Part shown: in pieces, positions 15,993 to 30,292 of the stretch
Layout of the letters: the number at the start of each line of letters is the position of its first letter
Numbering within the stretch: the first letter of the stretch is position 1
Assembly (NCBI GenBank): GCA_029783825.1
Contig: JAREIK010016294.1
Location: forward strand, 83,049-147,048
Direction of reading: 5' to 3'
From: Sapria himalayana
Lineage: Eukaryota; Streptophyta; Magnoliopsida; Malpighiales; Rafflesiaceae
Length of the DNA: 64,000 nucleotides
Position numbers and translations under genes: made by a program
The notes under the pieces: generated by a model
Told to the model about the DNA's origin: nothing
Database searches by the model: none
The model's input: only the letters and a program-made list of their open reading frames with translations

Positions 15993-18841
15993 TCATAATT
16001 TTTGAAGCCTAATATACGGAAATACAATTTTATCTAATCTTTTTAGTCCTTTGAATTTTCCAGGTATATTCTCCCCTCTAAATTCTTGTGATCCTTTTCT
16101 CATTCCTTCTTCCGCTAATCTATCTGCAATCATGTTGGCTTCCCTATAAATATGCTTTATTTCTCCTTTTATTTCTCTTAGAATGTTTCTAATATTATCA
16201 ATGTCTTCTTCAAATTGCCATAAATATATCTTTCCATGTACTAGGTCCACTAGTATTTTTGAATCCACCTGTGCTTGAACCTTTAGGTAATTGTTAGATT
16301 TACAAGTTTGCAAACCCTTTTGTAGGGCTATAATTTCTGCATGCAAGGTAGAAGAAGCTATAGCCCTTGTTGTGAATGCTTTCAGTACATTTCCTTCCGC
16401 ATTTCTTATTAAACCTCCTCCACCAGCTTCTCCCATTTCTCTTTTAAAGCTTCCATCAGTGTTTAGTGTTAGACTGCCCTGCCCAGGTTTATTCCAATTA
16501 ACTATTTTTTTAGTTGGCATTTTTCTTGCTATTGTTGCAAGGTGCCATTCTTTTATTCTATCTTCCTCTATTTTCATGTTTTTCACTTTTATTGGACTAC
16601 AAGCCGTAATGAATGCACTCTCTTTTTTTATTTCTTCCAAAATGTCATTATGCTCCATTTTTACATTATCATATCTACTTCTGTTTCTAGCTTTCCATAT
16701 GCACCATAACACTATATGCGGAATATAACTTCTAATCCATTTTAAGATATTATTCTTTGTTTGTTTTTTTGACCAGTTTTCTAGCCTATTTCTTAAATTA
16801 ACTTTACTTCTTTCAATATCAGCTTCAATTTCTAATTTATTCCACACTTTTATAGCTATTTTACCTTTAGAAAATAGGTGATCCGAGCTCTCTATATCTT
16901 GATGGTAGCATTCACATCTAGATGCTAATTTTATGCCCTTCTTCTGAATATTCGCATATACAGGGACAATATTAGACATGATTTTCCACAATAAAACATT
17001 TACTTTTTGAGGCAAATCTTTTTCCCTGAGTAATTTCAATTGTAAGGGTTTTCTACTTCGTACTAGCTCCTTGGCACTTTTTAATGTGAAGTTTCCGTTT
17101 GGATTTAAAGTCCATTTCCACCCACTTTTCGTTAGTATTGTATGCTTTTCCACGCTGCTTTGTTGTTTGCGCATCATTTTCCAGCTTCTAGATGCTTTTT
17201 TTTGTATTTTTAAAAGCATTATTTCCTAACCCATATTTAGCTTTTACGAATTCCACCCAGATGTTTTCATCTGTTTTTATTCCCCAACAATTCTTGCATG
17301 CCCACGCTTTGGATATATCTTTTTGGCCGATCAAGCCTAATCCTCCCTCCTCTTTTAGCTAACATAAATCTCTCCATTTTTTCCAGTGCAGCTTATTCTT
17401 CCCTTCTCTTTTACCCCATCAATAATTAGCCATTTATCTTTCTAGTTTTTTAATAATTATATTTGGAGGTTGTGCCGTCATTAGTATATGTATTAATGAA
17501 ATAAGTAGCACATGGGTGATTAGTGTAGTTCTTCCTGCCATATTTAATAAGTTTCTTTCCAGCCGGCAATTTTATTCTTTATCTTGTCCAATAAAAATGC
17601 AAAAAATTCCTCCTTTACTCTTCCTTCATAAATTGGGCATCCCAGATACATTAATGCTCCTGTACACTGTGCAAATCCGGTGACCCTTTTAATCTTGTGA
17701 GCAATGTTTTCTGGTGCTTTAGCTGCTATCACAAATTGACATTTATTTTTATTAAGCTTTTGGCCTGTTTCTTCTTCTAGTGTTTGTATAAGCTCCATCA
17801 AGTTTTCCATTGATTTGCTACTGGCGTTTGTAAATATGATCACGTCATCAGCATATGCCAAGCAGCATATTAATGGGGTATCTTTGGGCTGTCTGTAGGC
17901 TAAGATGTTGCCATTTCTAACCTTCTATTTTAAGTTTACTATAAAAAGATCTAAATAAATATTAAACAAAGAGGGGGACAATGGGTCCCCTTGCCTGAGC
18001 CCTCTGGTTGGTTTAAATTCTTCACCTGCCTGGCCATTTATAAGAAGTTTAATCCAAGCACTAGATATACATCTATATATAATATCTATCCAAAATTCTG
18101 AAAACCCCATTTTTCTCTTATATAGCAAAGTATATTCCATTCTACTTTATCAAATGCCTTAGCTAATTCCAGTTTCATGATTACATTGTGACCTCTGACC
18201 TTAGTCCCTATATCTCTTATCATTTCCGATGTTAAATTAATGTTTTCAGTTATCAGCCTATTTTTAACAAAACCTGCTTGTTCCGGCTCTATTATGTTTG
18301 GTAATATTTTGCTCAATCTTTTCTGTAACAATTTGGCTAATATTTTATATATTGTATTACATAAACTAATTGGCCTGTAATCTTCTCCTTTTTGAGGATT
18401 TATTTTCTTAGGTATCAAAACTTTGTATGAGCTGGACCATGTTTTTGAGATTTCCGCACCTGCGAATATCTAGTTGATAGCTTCTAAAACATCTTTTTTG
18501 ATTATATTCCAGCTTCGTTGGAAAAATTCGTTATTCCAGCCGTCTGGTTATGCTGCACTATCTTTATCTGCATTAAATACTGCATTCTTCACTTCTTCTT
18601 CCGTAGGAAATTCTGCTAACATTTTGTTGTCTTCTTGCGGGACTTTTCTTTTAATTTTCTCCATTAGTGTGAAGTTTCTATTTGTATTTATCCCGCTTTG
18701 ATGCTTTTTAAAAATTTCTTCTAATTCAATTTTAATATCTACCTCCTTTTCTACCCACTCTCCGTTAGCTCTTTTAAGACCTTTTATTCCTAATCTTTGC
18801 TACTTAATTTTTGCCATTGTGTAGAAAAATTTCGTGTTTTT
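15993..18841 (-). pseudogene. Decayed LINE ORF2: reverse transcriptase and RNase H
   Basis: Reading leftward from 18,841, there is a plant-LINE linker (NTKFFYTMA, then GEWVEKEVDIKIELEEIF). Next comes reverse transcriptase: IPKKINPQKGEDYRPISL near 18,400, QAGFVKNRLI, a motif A region reading KLELAKAFDKVEW, RGLRQGDPLSPSLFNIYL near 18,000, and AYADD near 17,855. A linker with KKWRDLC and LKEEGGLGLIG follows near 17,350-17,390, interrupted by TAG at 17,359-17,361. A zf-RVT-like segment (VLLWKIMSNIVP) comes next. RNase H runs from about 16,560 to 16,000 with NTDGS, HAEIIAL and VDSKILVDL supplying the expected acidic residues. The last 408-codon part is open (15,993-17,219); the reverse transcriptase part is split by stops and frame changes. 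In motif A the usual first catalytic Asp is Glu. The copy is non-autonomous. Confidence 0.93.
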
Positions 18842-19799
18842 ATCTATCTGTCTATATGGTCTATCTATCTATCGTTCTATCTAACTATCTTTCTATCTAT
18901 TTATTGGTTTATCTCTTTATCTATATACTTCTATATCTATATATTTATCTACGACATTCATTCTATCTATCTTTTTGTATATATGATTATATGTATATCT
19001 ATATATATGTCTAAATATCTATCTCCCTATCTGTATAGCTATCTAATTTTCCATCAATCTACATTATCAATGTGTCTATCTGTCTATCTGTCTATCTATC
19101 TATCTGTAATCTATATATATGTCCATTTGTTTTCTATCTATATGTCCATCTATCTAACTATTTGTTTATCTGTCAATTTGTCAATCTATATACCTCTCTA
19201 TCTATATATATGTCTATCTGGTTATCTACGTATCTTTCTATATGTTTATAAGTCTATCTGCCTTTCTCTCTATTTGTCTATCAATCTATATGTCTATTTA
19301 TTTATTTGTCAATCTTTCAATCTGTCTATTAGTCTATATGTTGTTCTGTAAATTTATCAATCTGTCAATCTATCTATCTTTCTATTTGTCTATCTGTAAA
19401 TGTGTCTATCTTTATTTCTATCTATCTGTCTATCTGTCTATCTATTTCTGTTTTTATTTGTTTATTTGTCTATTTGTCAATCTTTCAATCAATCAATCAA
19501 TCAATCTATCTATCTATCTAAATGTCTATCTGTCTATATGTCTATTTTTCTATCAATATATCTATCTTTCTATCTATATGTTTATATGTATTTGTCTATA
19601 TGTCTTTTTGTCTTTCTATCTATCTGTCTATCTGTCTTCTTATTATATGCATGTCTGTCAATATCTCTGTCTATCAATCTATCTTTATATCTATCTATCT
19701 ATCGATATATATATATATATATACATACATATATCTATCTATGCATCAATCTGTCTTTCTATCAATCTCTATATCTTTCTATGTAGAAATCTGTCTATT

Positions 19800-20300
19800 T
19801 ATCTATCTTTCTATTTGTCTAGCTATTTATCTGTTAATTTATCTATTTGTGTATCTATCTATTTGTCTGTCTGTATATCTATCTATCTATCGATATGTCC
19901 ATTTGTTTATCTGTATATAAGTCTATATGTCTATTTGTCTATCCCTTTATCTATTTATTTGTCTGTCTATCTATTATTCTATCTGTCTATTTGTCTATCT
20001 ACCTATATTTCTATCTGTCTATCTATCTATCTATCATTCTATCTATCTGTATATCTATGTATTTGTCTAGCTGTCTATTTGTTAGTCTATCTATTTGTGT
20101 ATCTATCTATTTGTCTGTCTGTATATCTTTCTATGTATCAATATGTCCATCTATTTATTTGCCAATATGTCTATTTGTTTATCCCTTTATCTATTTATTT
20201 GTCTATCTATTTGTCTATCTACCTATATGTCTATATGTCTATATGTCTATCTGTCTATCTATCTATCATTCTATCTATCTGTATATCTGTCTATCTATCT
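19800..20300 (+). repeat. Tandem duplication of about 240 bp within the array
   Basis: Two adjacent copies share ordered landmarks. TTGTCTGTCTGTATATCT occurs at 19,862 and 20,111, ATCCCTTTATCTATTTATTT near 19,941 and 20,181, and CATTCTATCTATCTGTATAT near 20,035 and 20,268. The offset drifts from 249 to 233 bp because of small indels. Confidence 0.85.
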
Positions 20301-21654
20301 ATATGTCTATTTATCTATATGTCTATTTGTCTTTCTACAATCTATCTATCTATGAGTCTATTTGACTATCTATCAATCAATTTTTCTATCTATCTATCTA
20401 TCTATCTGATTATCTATATATCTGTCTCTATGTCTATTTATCTATGTCTCTCTATCTATCTATCTATCTGCATATCTGTGTATCTGTCTATCTATCAATC
20501 TGTCTATCAATCTATCTGTCTATCTACGTATCTTTATATCTATTTGCCTATCTCTTTATTGTATCTCTATTTATCAGTTTATCTCCTTATCTATCTACTT
20601 GTCTATATGTCTATATGTAGATCTATATATCATTATATCTATCTAAGTTTCTATGTATATTTGTTATCTATGTATCTGTCTATTTGTCTATCTCTATATC
20701 TATCTATTTGTCTATATGTCTATGCGTATATCTGTCTATCTGTCTATATGTCTATATGTCTATCTATCTATCTATCTATCTATTTGGCTCTCTACAATCT
20801 ATCTATCTTTCTATGTGTCTATTTCACTATATATATATATATATTTTTTCTATCTATCTATTGATTCATCTGATTATATATATATATGTCTTCTATCTTT
20901 GTTTCTATTTGTCTATCTGTCTCTCTATCTATGTGTCTATATGGTTTATTTGTTTATATGTCTATCAATCTATATATCTATCTTTCTATTTATCAGTTTA
21001 TCTTTTTATATATCTACTTGTCTATCCATATATATATATATATATATCTATCTCTCTAAATGTCTATCTCTCTATGTTTATCCTCTATCTTCCTTTTTAT
21101 CTATCTATTTATATATCTATCTGTCTGTCTCTCTCTCTATGTGTCTGTCTGTATGTCTGTGTATCTATCTATTTAATTGTCTTTGTGTTTATGTATTTGT
21201 CTATCTATGTGTCTGTTTGTATATGTGGCTTTCTATCAATGTGACTTTGTGTTTGTGTGTCTATCTATATCTATTTGTCTATCCTGGTGTTTGTGTATCA
21301 ATCTTTCCATCTATCTCTATGTGTGTGTGTGTGTGTCTATTTGTCCATCTGTCTTCATGACTGTCTATCTTTTTGTCTGTTTGTTAATCTAACTTTCTTT
21401 CTATCTATCTATCTATCTATATATCTATCTATTTAGCTATCTATCGATCTATCTATCTATATGCTTAGATACCTATTTTAATATCTAGATGTCTGGCTAT
21501 CTATCTATCTGTCTGTCTGTCTATATATCTATCTATCTATTTGTCTATATATCTTTCTATCTATCTAAATTTTTATCTGTCAATTTGTCTATCTAACTAT
21601 CTTTCTTTCTTTCTTTTTATCAGTCTATCTTTCTATTTTTCTATCTATCTACTT

Positions 21655-21657
<3 letters not shown>

Positions 21658-21712
<55 letters not shown>
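21658..21712. repeat. (TA)n tract
   Basis: A pure TA run of about 54 bp follows anchor A of the array's higher-order unit at some distance. Confidence 0.95.
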
Positions 21713-21714
<2 letters not shown>

Positions 21715-22021
21715 ATCTATCTATCTACTAGTCTATCTGCCTATCTATCTATATTTCAATATGTCTAATTTTCTATCTATCTATTTACCAATCTATCTAT
21801 CTATATACTTTTTATCTGTCTAACAATCTATCTATCAATCTATTTGTCTATTTGTCAATATGGTATATTTGTCTATCTTTTTATCTGTCTAATTATTTAT
21901 AGGTTTACCTCTTTATCTATCAACATGTCTATCTATCTATCTATTTGTGTATATACCTATCTGTCTATCTCATTAAATGTATATTTGTCCGCGTCTATCC
22001 TCTATCTACCTATATATGTAT

Positions 22022-22023
<2 letters not shown>

Positions 22024-22086
<63 letters not shown>
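22024..22086. repeat. (TA)n tract
   Basis: A TA run of about 62 bp directly follows the anchor B ending CCTCTATCTACCTATATATG at about 22,000. Confidence 0.95.
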
Positions 22087-22087
<1 letters not shown>

Positions 22088-22300
22088 CTATCTATCTCTC
22101 TATCTGTGTATCTATCTATATATCTATTTGTATATCTACCTATCTGTCTATTTGTCTATTTGTCTTTCTGTCTATGTGTCTATCTATCTTTCTATATGCC
22201 TATCTATCTAGCTTATATCTATCTATTTGTATATCACTTGTTTATCTATCTGTATGTTTATCTATCCATCTATCTATCTATCAATATTTCTATATTTCTA

Positions 22301-22337
<37 letters not shown>

Positions 22338-23079
22338 ATCTATTTATGTATCTAAAAACCTTCTATCTGTCTATCTATTTATCTATCTATCTGTCTATAT
22401 GTCTATATATCTATCTATATATCTATCTACCAATTTATCTCTCTATCTATCTATCTATCAACTACCTATATGTCCATCTATATATCTATCTATATATCTT
22501 TCTATCTATATGGTCTATCTATCTATCTATCTATGATTTGTATATCTATCTTTCTTTCTATCATTTTTACTGTCTATCTATCTATCTATCTATTGTCTAT
22601 ATGTCTATTTGTCTATATGGTCTTATTGTAAATCTTTCTACTTGTCTATCTGTCTATATATTTATCAGTTTTCTCTTTATCTATCTACTTGTATATCTTA
22701 CTATCTATCTATATGATTATCTTTCTTTGTATCTATTTGTATATATGTTTATCTATCTATCTTTATAAATATCTATCAATCTATATATCTATCTATCTAT
22801 CTATATGACTATCTTAATATATGTCTATTTGTGTATATGTTTATCTATCTATCTGTCTATCTGTCTATATGTCTATCTATTTTCTATATCTTCTATATGT
22901 CTATCTCTTTATTTAGCCATCTATCTATCCACCTACTGGTTTTCTCTTTCTCTATCTGCTTGTCTATCTAACAATCTATATATTTGATCATCGATCTATC
23001 TTTCTATATGTCTATTTGTATATATGTCTATCTATCTTTTTCTAATGTCTATTTGTCTATGACTATCCTCTATCTACCT

Positions 23080-23090
23080 ATATATAAATA

Positions 23091-23181
<91 letters not shown>

Positions 23182-23182
23182 C
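23080..23182. repeat. (TA)n tract, longest in the window
   Basis: A TA run of about 100 bp with two TATG interruptions directly follows anchor B (CTATCCTCTATCTACCTATA at about 23,063). This is the same relative position as the tract at 22,024. Confidence 0.95.
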
Positions 23183-24432
23183 TATCTATTTGTATGTATT
23201 TATGTCTTTCTATTTGTTTATTTGTCTATCTGTCTATCTGTAAATATGTCTAGTTGTCTGTTTGTCTATCTATCTATCTATCTATCTATATATCTATTTA
23301 TCTGAGTAACTATCTATCTATCTATCTATCTGTCTATTTTTCAATTTGTCTATTTGTCTATATTGTCTATCTATCTATCTATTTATCAGTTTATCATTTT
23401 ATCTATCTAGTTGTCTATTTGTGTATCTATCTATCTTACTATTTTTATATATGCCTATTTGTGTATATGGCTATCTGGTCTATCTCTCTAAATGTCTATT
23501 TGTCTGTGCCTATCATCTATCTGCCTATCTCTTTATCAATATATCTATTAATATGACTATCTATTTGTTTGTTTATCTATATATCTATCTGTCGATCTAT
23601 CTGTCTTTCTATAATACTGTTTGTTTGTTTATCTAACCATAAATCTATCTATCTAGCTTTTTTATTATCAATCGATCATTTTATCTATCTATATACCTAT
23701 CAATCTATCTATCTATCTATGCATCTATCTATCTATCGATCTATCTTTCTATGTACCTCTTGGGCTATCTAGCAATATGTCTATTTGTCTTTCTTTCTAT
23801 CTTTATATCTATCTATTTGTCTATCTTTCTTTCTGTCTATCTATTTTTCTTTCATTTTGTCTATTTGTATATCTATCTATCTATCTATCTGTATGTCTGT
23901 CTATATATCTTAACTGTATATCTATATAACTATCTTTCTGTCTATCTAAATGTCTATCTTTCTATAAATATATCAGTCTATAAGTCTATCTATCTATGTG
24001 TCTCTAAAATTATCTATTTATCTATCAAGTTTTTATCAATCTATCTATCTTTCTGTCTATCATTTCTATATGTCCACATGTTTTAACTTCTATCTTTTTA
24101 TCTGTTTATTTATATATCTATCTATTTATCTCTTTATCTATCTACTTCTCTATATATCTATCTATCTATCTATCTGACTATCTTTCTATATGTCTATTTG
24201 TGTATATGTATATCTAACGATCTTTCTAAATGTATATCTATCAGTGTTTATCCTCTATCTGCATATATATATTTCTATCTATATATCTATCTATTTAACT
24301 CTCTATGTGTGTGTGTGTGTGTGTCTGTCTGTCTATTTGTATATATGTTTATCTACATCTCTATTTGTTTGTCTATCTATTTATCTGTCTGTCTATCTAT
24401 TTGTCATTTGTCTATAAGTTACTATTTCTATT

Positions 24433-24476
<44 letters not shown>

Positions 24477-27309
24477 ATCTATCTGTCTATCTGTATGTCT
24501 ATATGTCTATCTATTTATCTATATATCTTTATATATGTATAGCTGTATGTTTGTCTATATATCTGTTTATCTATCTATCTGGCTATCTATCTATTTATCT
24601 ATCTATATGTCTATCTGTCTATTTGTCTTTCTATCTATATGTATATCTATCTATATCTCTATTATATATTTGTCTATCTATCTATCTGTATATCTGTCGA
24701 TCTATTTATCTTTATATTTATCTCTCTCTGTGTATCTCTAAATCTATATATATGTCTATCTATCTATCTATCCATTTGTATATATGTATATATGTATATA
24801 TGGTCCTTCTATCTATTTCTTTATCTATCTCTCTAACTATTTATCTATTTATAAGTTTTTCTTTTTATCTACCTACTCATCTATCTACCTATCTGACTAT
24901 CTTTCTATATGTCTATCTCTTTAAATGTATATCTATTTGCTCCTATCCTATATCTACCTATCTATTTATCTTTATATCTATCTATCTATCTCTCTATCTC
25001 TCTATCTATGTGTCTGTTTGTCTATCTATTTGTATTTCTATCTTTCTATCTGTCTATATGTTTATGTGTCAATCAATCAATCAATCAATCTGTCTATGTG
25101 TCTAATTGTCTATTTGTCTATTTGTCTATTAGTCTATTAGTCTATATTCCTATCTGTCTATCAGTCTACAAGTCTATATTTCTATATATCTATGTATGTG
25201 TCTAACAATCTATATATTTGTTTATCTGACTTTGTCTATCTATCTGTCTATCTATCTATCTAATTATCTATCAATCTTTTTATTTTTGTCTATCTATATT
25301 ATGTTAATCATTCTCTCTATCTATAAATATATCTATCTATATGTCTATAGATCTATCTATCTATCTATCTATCTAACTTTCTACCTGTTTATATGTTAAT
25401 CTATCTATCTGTCTATCTATTTATCTATCTTTATATCTCTCTATTTGTCTATTTGTATATTTGTCTTTCTGTCTTTATGTGTTTTTGTCTATTTGTCTAT
25501 TTGTCTATTTGTCTATTTGTTAATATGTATATCTATCTATTTGTTTATTGTCTAACTGTCTATCTCTCTATTAGTCTATATATCTATCTGTCTATATGTC
25601 TTTATTATTATCTTCTATCTATCTATATATCTATCTGTCTATCTCTATAGTTGTCTATGTCTCAATCTATCTATCTGTCAAACTATATATCTAACTATCT
25701 AACTATATGGTCTATCCATCTATATTTCTATCTGTCTATCTATTTATTAGTTTAACTTTTTATCTATGTACTTGTCTATATGTCTATCTATCTATCTAAG
25801 TATCTTTTAATCAATTTATTTGTGTATATATCTATATGACAATGTATTTATCTACATATTAATCAACAATCTATCTATCTATCTATCTATTTGTCTTTCT
25901 ATCTATCAATTTATCTGTTTATATATCTATTGATCCATCTATTTATATGTCTATCAATCTATTTGTCTATCAATCTATTTGTCTATCTTTCTATATGTAT
26001 ATCTATCTATTTGTCTATCTCTCTATCTCACTATTTGTCTATCTTTCTATCTCTCTATCTATCTATTTGTCTATCTCTTAATATGTATATCTTTATATCT
26101 ATCTATCAATCTATTTGTTATATCTATTTATTTCTCTATCTGTATATCTATTTATTAGTTTATCTCTTTATCTTTATACATGTCTATCTATCTATCTATC
26201 TATCTTTGTGACTATAATTCTATATGTATATTTTTGTATATGTTTATAAGTCTATCTATCTATATGCATATCTGTCTATCTATCTATCTATCTCTCAATC
26301 TGTGTATATGTCTATCTATCTATCTGTCTATCTATATATCTATCTATCCATTTATCTATCTATCTGTCTATTCGTTTATCTATTGATATGTCTATCTATT
26401 TATCTATCTACCTATCTATCTGTCTATCTATCTATCTATCTATCTATCTGTATATCTGTCTATCTGTCTATCTGTCTATCTATCTATCTGTCTATATGAT
26501 CTAGCTATCTATCTCACTATCTGTTATATGTCTCTTTCTATATATATATATATATATATCTATCTATCTATATATCTATCTATCTTTTTTATATATCTAT
26601 TTGTCTATTTATTTTTATGACTATCTGTTTATCTATGTATCTATTTATCTATCTATCGATCTATCTATCTGTCTATGTGCGTAACTCTCTATTTGGTTTA
26701 TCTTTCTATCTCTCTGTGAGTCTATTAGTCTATCTATTTATTAGTTATCTCTTTATCTATTTACTTTTCTATCTAACTATCTTTCTATCTAATTATCATT
26801 CTATCTATTTGTGTATATGTCTACATCTCTATATCTATAAATGTCTATCTAACTGTCAATCTATCTAACTATCTTTTTATATGTCTATTTGTTTATATGC
26901 CTATCTATGTTTCTCTAAATTGTTATGTCTTCTCTATCCTCTATCTTCTGATCTATCTATCTATCTATTTATTTTGTCTTTCTATTTGTATATCTATCTA
27001 TCTTTCTTTCTGTATGTGTGTCTGTTTATTTGTCTATCAGTCTATCTATGTGTCTATGTGTCTATTTGTCTGTGTCTATTTATCTATTTATATTTCTTTC
27101 TTTCTTTCTATCTATGTTTCTAACTATTTTTATAAGTGCCTATCTACTAATTTACCTATCTACCTATCTTCTTTTCAAACTATCTACCAATTTTCCTATC
27201 TACCTATTTAACAATCTACCTATCTACTTATATATCTATCTATCCGTCTATTTATCTATATGTCTATCTATCTATATATATATCTATCTAATATTCTATC
27301 TGTCTATTT

Positions 27310-28368
27310 GTCTATCTATTTATCTGTCTAGTTGTATATCTATCTATATTTATAATTTATCTCTATATCTTTCTATCTATCTACCTATGTATCTTACTAT
27401 CTAACTATGTATTAGTCTATCTATCTGACCAAATTATCTATTAATTTATATATCTAAATGTGTATCTATCTATCTGACTAATTGTCTATTTGTCAATATG
27501 TGTATCTAGGTATATTTTCTATCTATCTATCTATTTATTTATCTATCAATCTATCTATCTATTTAGCAGTTTATATCTTTATCTATCTACTTCTCTATTT
27601 GTTAATCTATCTATATGACTATGTTTTTATCTTTCTATTTGTGTTTATGTCTATCTGTCTATCTCTGCAAATGACTATTTATCTATGTCTATCATCTATA
27701 TTCCTATATATCTATATATTTATGTGTTTATTTTTTATGTCTCTGTACATCTATATGTCTGTCTATCTATCTATGTACATGCCTGTCTGTCTATGTTTTT
27801 TTATCTATCAATGTATCTATCTATCTGTATATCAATCGAACTATCTATCTATCTACCTATCTATCTATCAATCAAATAATCTTATTATCTATTTATCCAT
27901 CATTCTATCTATCTCCCTATATACCTATCTAGCTATATATATATGTCTCTATATGTCTATCTATCTATCTACCTATCAATCAATCATTCAATTAATTTAT
28001 CAATCTAATTATGTATCTATCTATTTATCTTCCCATGTACCTATCTAGCTATCCAGGTATCTGTCTATCTATTTATCTGTCTATCTGCCTTTCTATTTAT
28101 CTATCTATGAGTCAATCTGTCTATCTATCTATTAGTCTATGTATATATCTATCTATCCATCTATCAATCTATCAATCTATCTGTCTATCTATCTTTCTAT
28201 CTTTCTAAAATTCTATATGTCTATCTATCTATATATCAATTTATCTATCTATCTGTAAATTTTTTATCTGTCTATTTATCTATATGACTATTTGTCTATA
28301 TTGTCTATCTATATATCTCTCTATCTATCTATCTATCTGTTTATTTATTTTTTATTTATCAATCTACT

Positions 28369-28403
<35 letters not shown>

Positions 28404-30252
28404 ATCTATCTATTTGTGTATATGTCTAACTATCTATCTTTCTAAATATACATCTATCTATATCTGTCATCTATTTGCTTATATATCTATCTTTATATAT
28501 ATATATATATATATCTATGTTTCTATCTGTGTGTATCTGTCTATATTTTTGTATATCTATCTGTCTGTTTGTCTATTTGTCTGTCTATCTGTTTGTCTAT
28601 CTATCTTTCTATCTATCTGTTTGTCTCTCTATCTATCTATCTGTATTTAGTTAGTCAGTCTCTCACACACACTCTCTCTTTCTATTTCTCCATCTGTCTA
28701 TCTAACTTTCTATCTATCTTTATATCTATATATATATCTATATATCTATCTATCTATAAATCTATGTATTTTTGTATTTTTCTATCTATTTGTCCGTATA
28801 TATATCAATATTTCTATTTGCCTATCTATGTATTTTTCTATTTGTCTATCTGACTATATGCCTATTTATCTATTTTTCTTTCTGGTTATCTTTATAACTA
28901 CCTTTATATCTTATATCCATGTGTCTATCATTCTACCTATATATTTATCTCTCTATCTTTTGTATATATGTCTATATATCAATCTATCTATTTATTTGTC
29001 TATCTATCTGTCTATTTGTATATCTATCTATATTTATAATTTATTTCTATATCTTTCTATCTATCTACCTATGTATCTATCTATCTAACTATGTACTAGT
29101 CTATCTGTCTATCTGTCCAATTATCTATTAATTTATATATCTAACTGTGTATCTATCTATCTGACTAATTGTCTATTTGTCAATATGTAAATCTAGGTAT
29201 ATTTTCTATCTATCTCTCTATCTATTTATTTATCTATTAATCTATCTATCTATTTTGCAGTTTATATCTTTATCTATCTACTTCTCTATTTGTTAATCTA
29301 TCTATATGACTATGTTTTTATCTTTCTATTTGTGTTTATGTCTACCTGTCTATCTCTGTAAATGACTATTTATCTATGTCTATCATCTATATTTCTATAT
29401 ATCTATCTATTTATGTGTTTATTTTTTGTCTCTGTATATCTATATGTCTGTCTATCTATCTATGTACATGTTAGTCTGTCTATGTTTTTTATATCTATCA
29501 ATGTATCTATCTATCTGTATATCAATCGAACTATCTATCTATTTACTTATCTATCTATCTATCAAATAATTTATTTATCTATTTATCCATCGATCTATCT
29601 ATCTACCTATATACCTATCTGGCTATATATATATATATCTCTCTCTTTCTCTCTCTATCTGTCTATCTATCTACCTATCAATCAATCAATCAATTAATTT
29701 ATCAATCAAATCATCTATCTCTATCTATCTATCTTCCCATGTACCTATCTAGCTATCCAGCTATCTGTCTATCTATTTATATGTCTATCTGCCTTTCTAT
29801 TTATCTATCTATGAGTCAATCTGTCTATCTATCTATTTGTCTATGTATATATCTATCTATCCCTCTATCTATCTATCAATCTATCTGTCTATATATCTTT
29901 CTATCTTTCTAAAATTCTATGTCTATTTGTCTATCTATCTATATATCAATTTATCTATCTATCTGTAAATTTTTTATCTGTCTATTTATCTATATGTCTA
30001 TATGTCTATTTGTCTATATTATCTATCTATATATCTCTCTATCTATCGATCTATCCATCTGTTTATTTATTTTTTATTTATTAATCTACTTGTCTATATA
30101 TATATATATATATATCTATCTATCTGACTATCTTTCTATCTATCTATTTGTGTATATGTCTAACTATCTATCTTTCTAAATGTACATCTATCTATCTCTA
30201 TCATCTATCAGCTTATATATCTATCTTTATAAATAAATAAATAAATAAATAA

Positions 30253-30292
<40 letters not shown>

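Larger units (their letters stand above)
14581..18841 (-). mobile_element. 5'-truncated L1-like LINE retrotransposon
   Basis: A non-LTR retrotransposon is inserted antisense in the array. Read on the minus strand it begins inside ORF2, at a motif reading NTKFF that lies upstream of the reverse transcriptase. It then runs through reverse transcriptase, a zf-RVT-like region and RNase H, followed by a 3' region of about 1.4 kb. It ends in an A-rich tail, seen as the T run at about 14,575-14,580 on +. No ORF1 or endonuclease is present, so it is 5'-truncated as LINE insertions often are. Both sides pass directly into TCTA repeats, so any target-site duplication cannot be told from the array. The C-terminal RNase H is typical of plant L1-type elements. 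Confidence 0.93.

Noticed and set aside
16291..16728. 145-codon plus-strand frame
   Set aside because: It is antisense to the LINE RNase H region, which is well supported on the minus strand.
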